NCBI GenBank assembly: GCA_037176885.1
Contig: JAWWNJ010000172.1
Coordinates: 1-64,000 of the forward strand
DNA length: 64,000 nt
Origin: Favolaschia claudopus
Lineage: Eukaryota > Basidiomycota > Agaricomycetes > Agaricales > Mycenaceae
Direction of reading: 5' to 3'
Numbering within the stretch: the first letter of the stretch is position 1; every line of letters begins with the position of its first letter. A program made the position numbers and the translations under genes. This document shows, piece by piece, positions 52,150-63,069 of this stretch. The notes under the pieces are model-generated. The model was given only the letters and a program-made list of their open reading frames with translations. It was not told the origin of the DNA and ran no database searches.

Positions 52150-54597
52150 TCAGAAAGTGTCGGATGTCAAATAGAACAGAATCGAACGGAGATAGAGGTG
52201 GAGAGATGTGATTGGTGTAGGCATAGGCAGTAGGGAAGCATAGGGGTGTATGAGCCGGATCTGTATATTGGAGATAGAATGAGAGAAAGCGGAGAAGAGG
52301 AGTTTCGGTGATGTTTGCAAGGAGAGAGATTTCATCAAGCCATGAATCGTCATGGTCAATAACTTCTTCCCCCTCTCCAAGTTCACGTCGGGAAAGGGCG
52401 TCGGGAGCATGGAATGTTTTGCCAGGGACATGTATAAGGTTGAAATCAAACAGAAGGATTCCTTGAATCCACGGTTGATGGCAGCATTGGGTTGCAAGTC
52501 GGGCGCGTTCAACATCCCTTTGATGTATTTTGCATCTACCTCAATATTCAGCTTCTTAATACGGAATAGGTAGAGGCGCCAATGTTGCAGAGCTCGATAG
52601 AGTCCATAAAGTTCGAGTTTTGGTTGCGAGTAGCGACTTTCCCGCTCGTTGAAGGGCAACGAACCATAACGAGCGGGTCGTCTTCTGCCGTCTGAGTCTT
52701 CTTGGGAGAGTACAAATCCCGTACCTCGATTGCTGGAATCGACGGAAAGGAATATTCTTCGGTCACAGAAATAGTCAATATTGACAAGAGGCGGAGCTGT
52801 TGTGACAAGGTGCTTGATTCTGGCAAATGCGGATTCCTGGGCGGGTCCCCAGATAAATTCAGCAGCCTTGTGAAATAATTGCGATATCGGTTTGACCAAA
52901 GTCGAGTACCCCTCGATCCAATTTCGTACTCCGCCGCAGAGTCCGAGGAAGCGACGTGCAGATTTTGAATCCTTCAATGTAGGCCAGTTGAGGATTTTAT
53001 CAACTCGATCAGGATCAGGCAAGCGGCCTGTCTGGTTACATATTTGTCCGACAATGAGGACCTCGGGACGAGCGATTTGTGATTTCTTTGCTGAAAATGT
53101 GCCGCCGGCGTGGCCTATTCGATGCATGATTCGATGAACATCACAAGCATGTTCCCAGATGAAGCGGCGAATCCCTGGATTCTCTGCAAGAACTTCAGGA
53201 TTCCCGTTGGCGTCAGGGTATTGAGTGGTTGCTCCTTTGATGGGCAAATTATCGATGAAAATATTTGCGGTGTTAGGTATTTCATCTTGAAGAAGAAATA
53301 CCATGCACTGTTGAAACTCGGAGGGAGAGTTTGTAAATCTTGGAAGGCAGGTTAGGCGAAGTAATCCCAATGGTGTCATGAATGCTGTGAGATCACGGCT
53401 CTTGGGATCGACCTTTCGAGCATCGAATCCCCAGAAGAGATCAAAGACGGTGAAAACTTGACAGCCTGCGTATGGCTGAACAAATTCGTCGAGGATTGGA
53501 GGCACTCCAGCATCGCGAACGGAAACTTTGTTCAATGGTTGAAGATCATGCACAAGGCGCAATGAACCATTCTTCTTCAACACACAGAACCAACGAGATC
53601 GATAGGCGCTTTGGGCGTTCTCATATACCCCATGTCCCATCTTGACTTTGAGCAGTTCAATAACCTTGTCCATTATTCCCGGGGGAATCGGAATATTTTT
53701 GAATACCCAAGGTGTGTGTTCAACAACCGGATAAATGTAGGGAGAGAAGTAGTCTTCCCGGAATGTCCCACGGTCGGTTTCCTCGAAGGCAAGTGCATGT
53801 TGATTTAGAAACATTATATGTTCAAAGAGTTTCTGTTCTTCGGGGGTGAGGAAGCCATTTTTATTCACTTCGAGTGATTCGAGTCGTTCCCGGGTGAGCT
53901 TTTCCGTTGGAACAAATTCAGGAGGATGATTCGGCAATTTTGGGAGTGTTTTCAACGGGTCCTCGGGAAAAGACCGTCTTGTGCGCGCATATTCTGGGTA
54001 GGCTTGAGCTAAAGGTTTGACTTTAACTCCTACTTTCTTGTAGGCAGTCAAAACCTCTGCTTTTCCTTCCCCATCAACTGTCATAGGGATAAGAATGTCC
54101 CCATCCTCAAGTTCTAGGTCTGTGAGTGAGAGGTAAGTGGGTTCCGGGAGGTTAGATGCAGTTTGCGCTGCATCGGGTTCGTTCGGCCGAGGGTCCGAGA
54201 TGACATGATGCCGATGATGTAAGTTCAATTTTGAACTTTGTTCTTCAGCGGCGTCGATAACTCGGATAGAGTAGCTTTGAGTGAGTGTTGAGTATTGATT
54301 TATAGAGTATTGGGAGTCGCTTTTCTGATCCACATATGCAGGAACAATTTGATTGCAGTAGGTACCAGCACATATAATCAGAATCAATATGTACGCTGCG
54401 AGCGGTGCTAAATTTTTGGCGTAGCGGGCCAGCAAGTCGACCTTCCAGATCGAAATCGAAGCTAGAACGAATGCAATCGAAACGATTGCGAGTTTTGTGC
54501 GCTCAGAGAGCCGGGGGAATCGGTAAGATTCCATTTTCAGCAAGTTTAACGTCGATTGCCACGACGAATGGTGGGTGGTGGTACAAGTTAAACACAA
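52150..54597 (-). CDS. Gypsy reverse transcriptase-RNase H polyprotein, catalytic Asp altered
   Basis: 815-codon ORF. About residues 30-85 hold two hydrophobic stretches (LAIVSIAFVLASISIW; LAAYILILIICAGTY). Residues about 200-330 match the fungal pol leader (FVPTEKLTRERLESLEVNKN). The RT core includes YRSRWFCVLKKNGSLRLVHD, FTVFDLFWGFDARKVDPKSR and, near residue 443, NIFIDNLPIKG. The conserved FIDD box has become FIDN, and the preceding LP-FTNSP block has lost residues, so polymerase activity is doubtful. RNase H follows with FLSVDSSNRGTGFVLSQEDS. Near 52370 (a G5 run) the frame slips by -1 relative to the true C-terminus, so the last 80 or so residues are out of frame. Confidence 0.85.
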   Translation of the reverse strand: MCLTCTTTHHSSWQSTLNLLKMESYRFPRLSERTKLAIVSIAFVLASISIWKVDLLARYAKNLAPLAAYILILIICAGTYCNQIVPAYVDQKSDSQYSINQYSTLTQSYSIRVIDAAEEQSSKLNLHHRHHVISDPRPNEPDAAQTASNLPEPTYLSLTDLELEDGDILIPMTVDGEGKAEVLTAYKKVGVKVKPLAQAYPEYARTRRSFPEDPLKTLPKLPNHPPEFVPTEKLTRERLESLEVNKNGFLTPEEQKLFEHIMFLNQHALAFEETDRGTFREDYFSPYIYPVVEHTPWVFKNIPIPPGIMDKVIELLKVKMGHGVYENAQSAYRSRWFCVLKKNGSLRLVHDLQPLNKVSVRDAGVPPILDEFVQPYAGCQVFTVFDLFWGFDARKVDPKSRDLTAFMTPLGLLRLTCLPRFTNSPSEFQQCMVFLLQDEIPNTANIFIDNLPIKGATTQYPDANGNPEVLAENPGIRRFIWEHACDVHRIMHRIGHAGGTFSAKKSQIARPEVLIVGQICNQTGRLPDPDRVDKILNWPTLKDSKSARRFLGLCGGVRNWIEGYSTLVKPISQLFHKAAEFIWGPAQESAFARIKHLVTTAPPLVNIDYFCDRRIFLSVDSSNRGTGFVLSQEDSDGRRRPARYGSLPFNERESRYSQPKLELYGLYRALQHWRLYLFRIKKLNIEVDAKYIKGMLNAPDLQPNAAINRGFKESFCLISTLYMSLAKHSMLPTPFPDVNLERGKKLLTMTIHGLMKSLSLQTSPKLLFSAFSHSISNIQIRLIHPYASLLPMPTPITSLHLYLRSILFYLTSDTF

Positions 54598-54945
54598 AGT
54601 CGAGTGAGTCGATAGGGCCTAGGAAACGAGTCGTTCGGTCAAACAGAAGCCATAGTCGAAAGAGAATCGAGTTGGGCACCCGCGGGGAGCAGGAAAGCCT
54701 TCCGCGGGGCACAGGAAGAAAATTGAGCCAAGTGGAGATGAAACCCGAATGGAAAATCGAAAGTCGAGACGGAAACGAGGTGGATTGAGTGCATGTTGGT
54801 GGTACAAGGGATGAGGAATGAGTCGCAGGGGCCGAGGAATTTTTCCCAAGGGAAAACTCGGCATTTGGGGAGGAGAGAGAGGGTCAAACCAGCTAATGTA
54901 CAACTTGAGAGAGACAGAAAGAAGTGTGGGGCTGAAAGCGATTAA
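54598..54945. other. Spacer between gag-protease and pol ORFs
   Basis: About 350 bp with no long ORF in the element's orientation; it presumably carries the pol start or re-initiation region. Confidence 0.4.
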
Positions 54946-56231
54946 TCAATCGCTCTCCGGGCGAGCACCATCGGGAGTAACCGGGGGCGACATGACGTCG
55001 TGAATGTCGGGTTGTGCAAAGACTCGGATGTAAGGGACCTGGTGAAGCACACCGTCGAGGAATAGCTTCGAAAACTGGCACCAGTACGCGCATGGAGCAT
55101 CCACAACTCGGTTGATCCTATCCTGGACGAAAACGAATCGGTTATCGACACCGGTGAGCGCAACGGCAGCCCATCGAAGGAATTCGACTTCGAAAGTGTA
55201 AAGGAGAGGATGGGGTCCGTAAGGTTGAATCAAGTCCGAAGGATAAGTGTTGCGGCGGGGAGCGATTGCCAACACCGAGTCAGGAACAGCGTAACGAGGA
55301 TACCACATTCTGCGTGCGGCATTTTCGCGTGCCCACTTCCGGTGCGGGGCTGTCCCATGAAGCTCTGGAGTTTCTCCAACCATCACGCTAATCCGCCCGA
55401 TAATGCTCTCGAGCATCTGACGGATCATGGCCAACTGCTGAACGAGTAAATCGTCGGGGCCCATATGAGCTTTGAAATACACCGGCACGTCGATTAAATG
55501 GTGGGGGAAAGGAGCTCGAGTAAGGATGGATTCGATAAGGGGTGTCTTCGCATGATCCCCAAAAATGCAATACATCGCAGCGAGGAAAGGTTCCCAGTCA
55601 GCGTACGGGAGGTGCGGCTGAGCAAGCCGATCCAATTCGTCTGGCAGAGCAGGGCGGTTGAGATGATGACAGATTATATTCGCTCCTGGGAGAGGCGAAT
55701 GGGGCTGACCGAGTTCCTCTTCAAAGTTATGCTGAGCTTCGAGGAGGAGGATCATAGCTTTGGGTAGCCGTGCATTCCGTGTATCGTTGTATAATGTTTC
55801 GATCCAAGAGTGATTTCGATTGTCATCGCGTCGAGCTTCCTCTCGCTGTACAGAAATATCCGTCTCGCCCATGTTGTAGTCAGCGTATGGCGCAAAGAGC
55901 TTAATCGTCATGTCAAGGCAGTCGGTAAGGCCTTTGACTCTCGAGAGCTGATCGGCAATGGGTGCACTCCATTTCCGTGAGAAGCGAGGTCGAGCAGGTG
56001 GTGCTCGGAGTCGTCGAGGAAGCGGGACGGTTCGACGAGCATAGCCCTCGGGAAGGTTGGTGGTGTTGGGAATGGGAAGAATAGGTCGCTGACCTGTTCG
56101 GCCGCGCGACGACGCTGTTCGTTCCGTGCGATTTGGATTCCGAACGTAGCGGGGAGGGGGATCGACTTCCACCACATCCTCTTCATCGCTGCGCTCGGGC
56201 GCGGTTGTTGTTGTCAGGAGCTGGGGAACGA

Positions 56232-56433
56232 TGTGACGGAAGCGAAGGCGAGTCGAGTTCCGGCACAAGGGGATCAACAAAGAACTGGTGTAAGTACTAA
56301 ATTGACCAAGGGAAAAGCTATCTACGACAAGAACTAACTACTTATACAGGAAAATCGAGGCTGTGTTAAGGGAGTCATGGGGACAACGCGGGCAGATCTC
56401 GCCGTGAGCGGATGCGAACGCCGATCCGTCACA
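56232..56433 (-). repeat. LTR of the nested element (3' LTR in element orientation)
   Basis: 202 bp, TG..CA with 8-bp inverted ends tgtgacgg/ccgtcaca; identical to 59015-59216 by eye. A purine-rich ggagggcgga precedes it on the minus strand as a likely polypurine tract. Confidence 0.95.
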
Positions 56434-56609
56434 TCCGCCCTCCAGATCGTCGACCACGACGAGCTCAATCTTCATACAAAAATCAATAAATCTTGTTCAA
56501 AATCAATTCAACGTTCGAAATGGTCTTCGAAAAAGCAAAATCAAACCATTTGGGTATCCTCGCCCTCCTCGACGACCATTTCGATGTCGAGGGAGGAAAT
56601 TGTGCGAAT

Positions 56610-58964
56610 TTAGAAGTGTTCAAGAACTTCCGTGCTCTCCAACAGAGCATCGCGATCATCGTTCAGCGCGAAATCAACCGCGTGGGATGCAAAACCAGGA
56701 GGCCCTCCTTTCGAAACCATCGTGTTGAGTTCAGGACAGTTACGAGAAAGGTGACCCTGTACACCACAGTTAAAGCATAAACCAGCCGCAAGGTATTCAT
56801 TTCGTTTCTTAACCGAAAGATGCTTGCCGCTGTCGCGAGATTTCGACGCAGTTGTTGAAGGTTCGGGTTCAACACTGGAAACCGAGATAACGCGCCCTCC
56901 AGTACGACGTTTCCCGTTCGAATCTGAGTCCAGTTTTTGGTCATCGGGCTTGGACTGAGTCTTACTCAATCCAGCCATATCAATTTCATCATTATCATCG
57001 TCAACCTTGACGATAATTTCAGCGCTCTCGGCACCAGCAGTAACTTCAGCCCAAGAAGAGGTTTCTGGATCAAGTTTATCGCGAAACATTTCCTTCCGAA
57101 TGTCAGCGTTGAGGCTACGCCAAAACATAACAACCTTTTCTTGGTTAGCTTCAAGGCCAATGGTATTGTAAATTCGTTCCCATTCAGCCTTGTGAATCAA
57201 TACTGATTTCGTGCCTTGAAGACAAGAACGCAATCGAGTGCGTTGCTTCTCACGGAAGTTCACAGGGAAACAAAAATTGAATAAACCCCAAAAGAACTCA
57301 CACAGAGTCCAAACGTGCTCATCATTCTCAACCTTGCTGTTGTAGAATTCAAGTGCACGAGCCGTCAAATAGTACGACAAGTAAAACACTCGTTGATCAG
57401 TCGGGACTTTGCCAAGTTGCACATAATTCGATCCTTCTTTAACAAATCGATGGAATGCAATGGCATCCGGTGAGCCATCATACTCCTTTGGAGGTATAGG
57501 CTTCAATATCATTTTATTCTTCCTGTGAGAACTCCGTTTCTTCCTAGAGGAACGGCGCTTGCGACGATGACGTGACGGGTATGACCTCCCGGAACCTGAA
57601 CCATCTGAGGACTCAGAGTCGGAGTTCGACGAATCAGAAGGTTCGGATGGGGTGGGTGAACCATCCACACGCTCGGCATTGCGCAGGGTGCGCTCTATAA
57701 AGCTGCCTGGCGCGACGCGTTTAGCAGGAGTGGGCTCGGGACGGGATCCGCGAGCTCCGTGATCCGCACCGATCTGTCTATCAATGCTGTTTTTAACAGC
57801 AGTCTGCGCCTTGGTTAAGTCAACCTTTGGCGTCGTCGTCCGAGAACGTTGCAAGCTGCTGATCTGCGCTTGTAAATCAGCAATCTTTTCGTCTATGCTC
57901 TGGCCAGAGGCGACGGTATCTTTCGTTTGCTTCAGCAAAGGTCTCGGAGTTCGGGGTTCGGGAGAAGCCATGATTGGCGTCCGATCAAAGAACCCAGGTG
58001 GCGGTGAATGCTGTTCTTCTTTGACAGCACGGCGAATTTCGGCGAAATTATCAAAAGCGGCTCTTTGCGCGTCGATATCGCGCTCAGAGAAATCTTCCGA
58101 AAAATTTGCTGCACCCCAATTGCGAGGGTCAGCACCTTTACCCTTCTGGCGGGAGGTTCCTACACCAGATGGTATTGCCGGACTGACAATATTTTCAGGC
58201 ACATTCATTGCCGATCTTTCATCAATATCAATCAAGTTCGTGATTTCATCATCTGGCGTGTTCTCACGCGGGATAGTCATCCCGCGCCCCGACGCAGCAG
58301 CCAAAGCTTCCTGGGCCAAAGCTTGGTGGCGGCGAGCGATACTCACAAGCTCACTCACACTCATGTTCTGAATCGCACGGGATACGGTCGATGTGGAATG
58401 GGATAACATATTCTGAGAATTTACTACGGTGAGTGAATCCGCTGAAGCTTGACGACCGGGCGTTGCCATGCGAGGCGTGGCAAGGCCTTCGTCGAGCATC
58501 CCCCAATCCACGGCTGAGGTCAGAACGGGCCCAGAGAGCTCGCTACGCATCGGGGTCACCGATGGCGCACGCGTCGAGGGTACCGACGGTGAAGTCTCGT
58601 TGCCCAGAGGCAACGGTTCGACGCCCGAAGGCGAAGCAGTCTCACCACCAAACGGTGATGGGGTCTCACCACCCGAAGGCAGTGGAAGGTCTACACGAGA
58701 GGAAGGTCCACCCGAGACCGCTCGACTGTACAATAGGTCGGGGGAAACGGGGCGTGGCTTTGTCGAAGAGGCACGAATCTCCGGTCGGGGAGTCCCAGAA
58801 CGGGGACTCACGGCGATGGCAGTACTAGCAGGTCTCGGCACAGACATTCCAGGTCCAGGAACGGGGACACGAGCATGAGAGCGGAGAGGGTAGCGAGCAC
58901 GGCCAGCGGGGTCAGTCATCGGGGTCGATGTCGAGCTCAGAGGGTCAGAGGAGGTCGGGGGCAA
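56610..58964 (-). CDS. Gag protein of the nested element, 784 residues
   Basis: Starts MPPTSSDPLSSTSTPMTDPA. The N-terminal half is Pro/Ser-rich and low in structure. A helical segment VSRAIQNMSVSELVSIARRH lies around residue 200, and a Ser-rich then basic tract (RHRRKRRSSRKKRSSHRKNK) around 475. The retrotransposon Gag capsid fold runs about 490-640 (IPPKEYDGSPDAIAFHRFVK, YLSYYLTARALEFYNSKVEN, FWGLFNFCFPVNFREKQRTR, MFWRSLNADIRKEMFRDKLD). A CCHC zinc knuckle CFNCGVQGHLSRNC sits near 730. The ORF is fully open. It would package element RNA, with polymerase supplied in trans. Confidence 0.9.
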   Translation of the reverse strand: MPPTSSDPLSSTSTPMTDPAGRARYPLRSHARVPVPGPGMSVPRPASTAIAVSPRSGTPRPEIRASSTKPRPVSPDLLYSRAVSGGPSSRVDLPLPSGGETPSPFGGETASPSGVEPLPLGNETSPSVPSTRAPSVTPMRSELSGPVLTSAVDWGMLDEGLATPRMATPGRQASADSLTVVNSQNMLSHSTSTVSRAIQNMSVSELVSIARRHQALAQEALAAASGRGMTIPRENTPDDEITNLIDIDERSAMNVPENIVSPAIPSGVGTSRQKGKGADPRNWGAANFSEDFSERDIDAQRAAFDNFAEIRRAVKEEQHSPPPGFFDRTPIMASPEPRTPRPLLKQTKDTVASGQSIDEKIADLQAQISSLQRSRTTTPKVDLTKAQTAVKNSIDRQIGADHGARGSRPEPTPAKRVAPGSFIERTLRNAERVDGSPTPSEPSDSSNSDSESSDGSGSGRSYPSRHRRKRRSSRKKRSSHRKNKMILKPIPPKEYDGSPDAIAFHRFVKEGSNYVQLGKVPTDQRVFYLSYYLTARALEFYNSKVENDEHVWTLCEFFWGLFNFCFPVNFREKQRTRLRSCLQGTKSVLIHKAEWERIYNTIGLEANQEKVVMFWRSLNADIRKEMFRDKLDPETSSWAEVTAGAESAEIIVKVDDDNDEIDMAGLSKTQSKPDDQKLDSDSNGKRRTGGRVISVSSVEPEPSTTASKSRDSGKHLSVKKRNEYLAAGLCFNCGVQGHLSRNCPELNTMVSKGGPPGFASHAVDFALNDDRDALLESTEVLEHF

Positions 58965-59014
58965 GCGTAGTCAAGAGCGTCGACGGATCTAGTGACTTGG
59001 TTAAGTTCAAAAGA

Positions 59015-59216
59015 TGTGACGGAAGCGAAGGCGAGTCGAGTTCCGGCACAAGGGGATCAACAAAGAACTGGTGTAAGTACTAAATTGACCAAGGGAAAAG
59101 CTATCTACGACAAGAACTAACTACTTATACAGGAAAATCGAGGCTGTGTTAAGGGAGTCATGGGGACAACGCGGGCAGATCTCGCCGTGAGCGGATGCGA
59201 ACGCCGATCCGTCACA
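59015..59216 (-). repeat. LTR of the nested element (5' LTR in element orientation)
   Basis: 202 bp, identical to 56232-56433. The sequence immediately internal (tcttttgaacttaaccaagt, minus strand) should hold the primer-binding site; I cannot assign a tRNA. Confidence 0.95.
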
Positions 59217-62200
59217 AACGATTACGCGGATACGAGTAGTAGCACGGCGAACAATGGGCTGCGCAACAGAACGTTCTGCAGCGGGCACGGGTGTCTGCGA
59301 GCCAACAGACTCTACAGTTGGAGCGTTAAGAATTGGACATCCACCGTCCGTATAAAGATGCATACGATAATGCCCATTCGAGCTTATCGGGTCCAGAGTG
59401 GCTGGAATCGCACGAGAGATCACAGGTGCATTCGGAGCAACACCAGATTCGTGTGGACGAGGGGATGAAGGCGCCAGAACAGGAGAAGCGGGAGAGTAGA
59501 TGGGAGAGTAAGAAGAAGGCAAAGATATTGAGCCCTGCCCATCCGACATGGCTGAGCTCAATATAGGAGCTAGAGTGACGTTAAAGCGAAGATTTTGAGG
59601 CGGAAGATTCCCAGTGAAAACCCTAGAAAATTCGGGGAGATGTTGGAGGAGGCAAAGAACAGAATGCACAAATCCGACTGGATCTTGTGCATTATATATT
59701 GCATGGGGAATTAATTGGGGTCGGAGCTGCAAGTATAGTGATATGAGACATATCTCATGGTCGGACAGGCCCCCGGTGATGTAGTTCCGAATAGAATGCA
59801 GGAAATAATTGGGGTTCGTCCCGATTCGGCGAATGTCGAAGATCCCATTCAATGTTTGATCTTCGGCCGCTAAACCCGATTCGGTAACTCCGAGTATCGG
59901 TCCCGCAGAAAAAGGTGACGTGACTGCGTGCCTGTGACGATTAACGAGCGCTTCCATTCTTTCGACAAAGGCGCGAGGTGTTAATCGGAAGTACAATCCA
60001 AGCCAGAGAAGTTCCGGATGCATCAACAAAAATCCTTGGATGATTTTCCGCGATGTTTCGTCATTCAGCTGAGGGCAGGGATATAGGTTCGAAAATTCGA
60101 GTGGGTTGACCAAGAGCAGCGGAAGATATGTCGCATGTGGTGCGTTTATGGGCCCTGGAATTATTTCCCATCTCCGCAGGTAAGCAAATTTCTCATAGTA
60201 TGTGTGGATCGTGACATCTTGAAGCTCCGAATTATCCACAAAGTTCGAAATATCTGCTAGCAAATTGTTTGCATCCTGACTGAAGTCGCAGAGCTCGGTA
60301 GTCCATTCATTGACATTTTCAAATAGCCCCGAATGAATTAGAACTTCGCAGGTAGGACAGATTGGGCTTTCCAAAGGGTAAATTGTGGGGCCTTGTTCAA
60401 TTTGAGGTGGATGAACTGCGTAGGTTTCAGGAAGTACTGAACCGACTTCCGGTATGTCTGGGGTGATTGCCGGTGTTGGTAAACTCGTCTCTAGCTCTGG
60501 CATTGACGAGTGTGTGGATACAGAATCATCGTCTCCAAATAATTCTTCCTCCAGGTCAGTTGTCCACGGAATAGCCATAAATTCAACATGTTCAACCGAG
60601 GGATTGCTCGGTGAAGGGCTTGGAGGGATTGGTATGAGGGCAGGGTTGATTCTTTCTGGTTCAAGAACTGCCGGTTCGATGGTTTGAATCATATAACTTC
60701 CGGGGATGGGCATTGAGACAGCAGGAGTGTCAATTATATTGGAGGAGGAGGTGTAATCGTCTTCCCCTTCATCAACGAGCAGCTCGTAACGGTTCTCATT
60801 CGAGTCTGGATCTTTGAAGACCAGGTAAGTTCCATCGCGCCTCTCCTCGATTGAAACATAATTTCCGCGCTGCCATGGGCGGCCAAGTAGAATGTCAAAC
60901 GGGACTTTCTCTCCAACCCAGAAACTAGCGGAAGTTTCAACTCCACCCATGGTCATCGAGACATCCTTCAAATAGCCTCGAAGTTGCGCTTGTCCTCCAT
61001 TTGCATCGCCCATATTGATATGCCGGCTGATATCCATAGATATGTGGGACATATAGGCTCTCCAGGCTCCCCGAGAAACGACATTCAGCATAGAGCCGGT
61101 GTCAACAATAGCAAGAACTGTCTTGCCATTCATCTGAACCTGCAACCGAATTAATCGCTGCCGATCTCGGGTGATGAAAGTCGCGGCAACAACTGGACTC
61201 GGGGAAGAGGTTGATTCAGTAACTTCGTTGACAAGATTGGAGAGTGCGGCTGCATTGCGTCCAGAGTTCTTCAACTTGAGGACCTCAATCAAAGCGCTAG
61301 ATACGACCGGCGAAACAGCCAGGAGTTGACCCGCACTGATATTCTCTAGCTTGGAATTCAGTAATTGGTTCAAAATCTCTTTCGGGTCAATGAATGCCGA
61401 GACGGCAGATTGGCGAGGGCCGCTGCGCTTCGTCGGCTTTTGGTTGGCCGATTTGGACACGGGTTCGGCAGGTTCGGCTCCCTCGTTATCTTCCATGATG
61501 ATATCGTCTCGGGAGAAATCAATCCGATGTTCAATCGGGTCTACCGGCTGTTGTGATTGCATTGACGGGCCGTCTGCATTTTCTTGTTTGACTCGTGGCT
61601 CTGGTTTCTTTCCGGAGGCTTTCACGCTCTCCGGAATTCTTTCGAGTTGAGCTCCTGTTTTCTTCACATGAGCTCGGGTGTTTGGTCTGCTAGTTCCTTG
61701 GGGAACTTGGTATGGAGCTGGACGAGGCTCTTTATCAGATGAACGAGTCACAGAGAATATCCGAGTCAGATCTTCGTCTGAAGTAATTGATTGAACGAAG
61801 ACAGGGAAAATTATCTCGCTGTCAGAAGTATCTTGAGATTCATGGGTTGCTGCCATAGCTGTGAACGCGAGATTGGTTTGAGCTTGCGGCCCCGCTGGTA
61901 CGTGTTGATCGCGCTGGCGAAGATATGCATGATGCAGAGTTTCTCCTTGGTTCCCAAATCTTCGAAGAAGATTCCCGTCATTCCATTCAATTCCACGATC
62001 AACCTTGCGCAGTTCGCCCTTGCTAATTGGTTCAGCCATGAGTGGGCATTCCCACAGTCCATGTCCCTTTTCACCGCATCCCCAACACATACGTTCTCCG
62101 GGAGGCGTAGGATTATTGGTTGGAGGAGGAAGTGGCGGATTTGGAGGTGAGTTGAACCGTACATTGCGGGGATTATTGACGACGGGAGGAGCTTGAAATG

Positions 62201-62810
62201 TCATCAAATTTGGCGCGCGGATGCATTTTGCTACCAGAGGATCGAGACGGGTTGCTTTGTAGTACAGATAGCTGTACTCCCTATCATCAATGCTCATCCG
62301 GCTCAGCCGTTTAACCAGATCATCGACTTCATCTGTGTTGTTCTTCGGCACCGAAACGGGCTTTGGGACAGAGGGTTGAATAGCTTCCCGCAAGCGAGTC
62401 GCTTTCTTCTTTGGGAGAGGCTTACTCTTTGACAACTTCTTCTTCTTCCTTCGATGTTGGACCTCATCCTCCGAGTCGGAAGAGTCTGAACTCGAGCTGT
62501 CACTATCTGAGTCCCAATCCGAATCTGTTGCATCATCGGATTCATCGTTGGACTCGATATCAGCATCAAAGCGTCCGCGTTTAAATTTCGCTTCAACAAT
62601 TCCGACTATCTCTGCCTCGGTAAATGGCACAGACATGTCTCGCTTCGGGTCTTGTGCAAGAAGTCGATTTTCAACAGTGTGCCTGAGGTGGGAATGCATT
62701 CCGCGCCGCAAATAGCGGTCACTTTCGGTCTCCCACTGTGAGCCCCAGACCGCGCGAATTTCACGAGGCTGTTTCGCCCTGTTTGTGGCCAATTTTCGCT
62801 CCATAACCAC

Positions 62811-63069
62811 CGGAATTTCACGGGCAAAATGTGAAATTCACGCCCAATACCCGCGAGCACCGTTCGCGGGGTATATGGTGCTTTTCGCGGCCATAATTGA
62901 GGCGAATTTCGCGACTTTCATGGTGGAAATTTAGAATCAATTGTTGTTAGTCTCACGGAATATAACGTTGAAGCTCGCACTATTATATTCCAGTTTCACA
63001 CCAATTTCAAGTGAATTTCATATCAAAATTGAGGGGAAGTACTACACAAGGTGCTACACATTCGACTTA
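62811..63069. other. Region upstream of the gypsy gag
   Basis: Contains short gtgaaattcac and gaatttcac inverted words and cgcggggtatatggtg. It should include leader and LTR sequence of the gypsy element, but no counterpart was found near 50 kb. Confidence 0.35.

Larger units (their letters stand above)
56232..59216 (-). mobile_element. 2,985-bp nested LTR element carrying only gag
   Basis: Two identical 202-bp LTRs (tgtgacgg..ccgtcaca) enclose one ORF. The 5-bp target duplication aacga lies at 56227-56231 and 59217-59221. No protease, RT or integrase is present, so the element must move using another element's enzymes. It matches the published TR-GAG type of non-autonomous retrotransposon. 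Confidence 0.95.
50568..62810 (-). mobile_element. Ty3/gypsy-type retroelement, internal region, with two nested insertions
   Basis: Order on the minus strand: Gag with zinc knuckle, retropepsin, a long C-terminal region (62810-54946), a gap, then reverse transcriptase-RNase H (54597-52150) and integrase (52081-50568). It is interrupted by a complete LTR element (56232-59216) and a MITE (51212-51422). Neither flanking LTR could be identified, so the outer boundaries are those of coding sequence only. Confidence 0.8.
54946..62810 (-). pseudogene. Gypsy Gag-protease polyprotein, interrupted by an LTR element
   Basis: Two pieces, 62810-59217 and 56231-54946, rejoin in frame after removing the nested element and one TSD: 4,875 bp, or 1,624 residues plus stop. 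The first piece has an acidic Ser/Asp tract (residues about 85-115), a basic patch, a CCHC knuckle CWGCGEKGHGLWEC (about 243), and a retropepsin domain with VLAIVDTGSMLNVVSRGAW (about 570) and FDILLGRPWQRGNY. A long Pro/Ser-rich and helical region follows. The second piece begins at VPQLLTTTTAPERSDEED and ends DGARPESD. The joined frame has no other stop, so the insertion is the only visible lesion. Confidence 0.85.

Noticed and set aside
57784..58878. Plus-strand ORFs of 130-195 codons
   Set aside because: Antisense shadows of the 784-residue Gag, with composition mirroring its Ser/Pro/Arg codons.
59160..59566. Plus-strand ORFs beginning MGTTRADLAVSGC (also at 56377)
   Set aside because: These start inside the LTRs and run antisense to the element; the repeated start is due to the duplicated LTR.
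62811..63069. 5' LTR of the large gypsy element
   Set aside because: No matching sequence was found near the 3' end of its integrase, so an LTR cannot be claimed.
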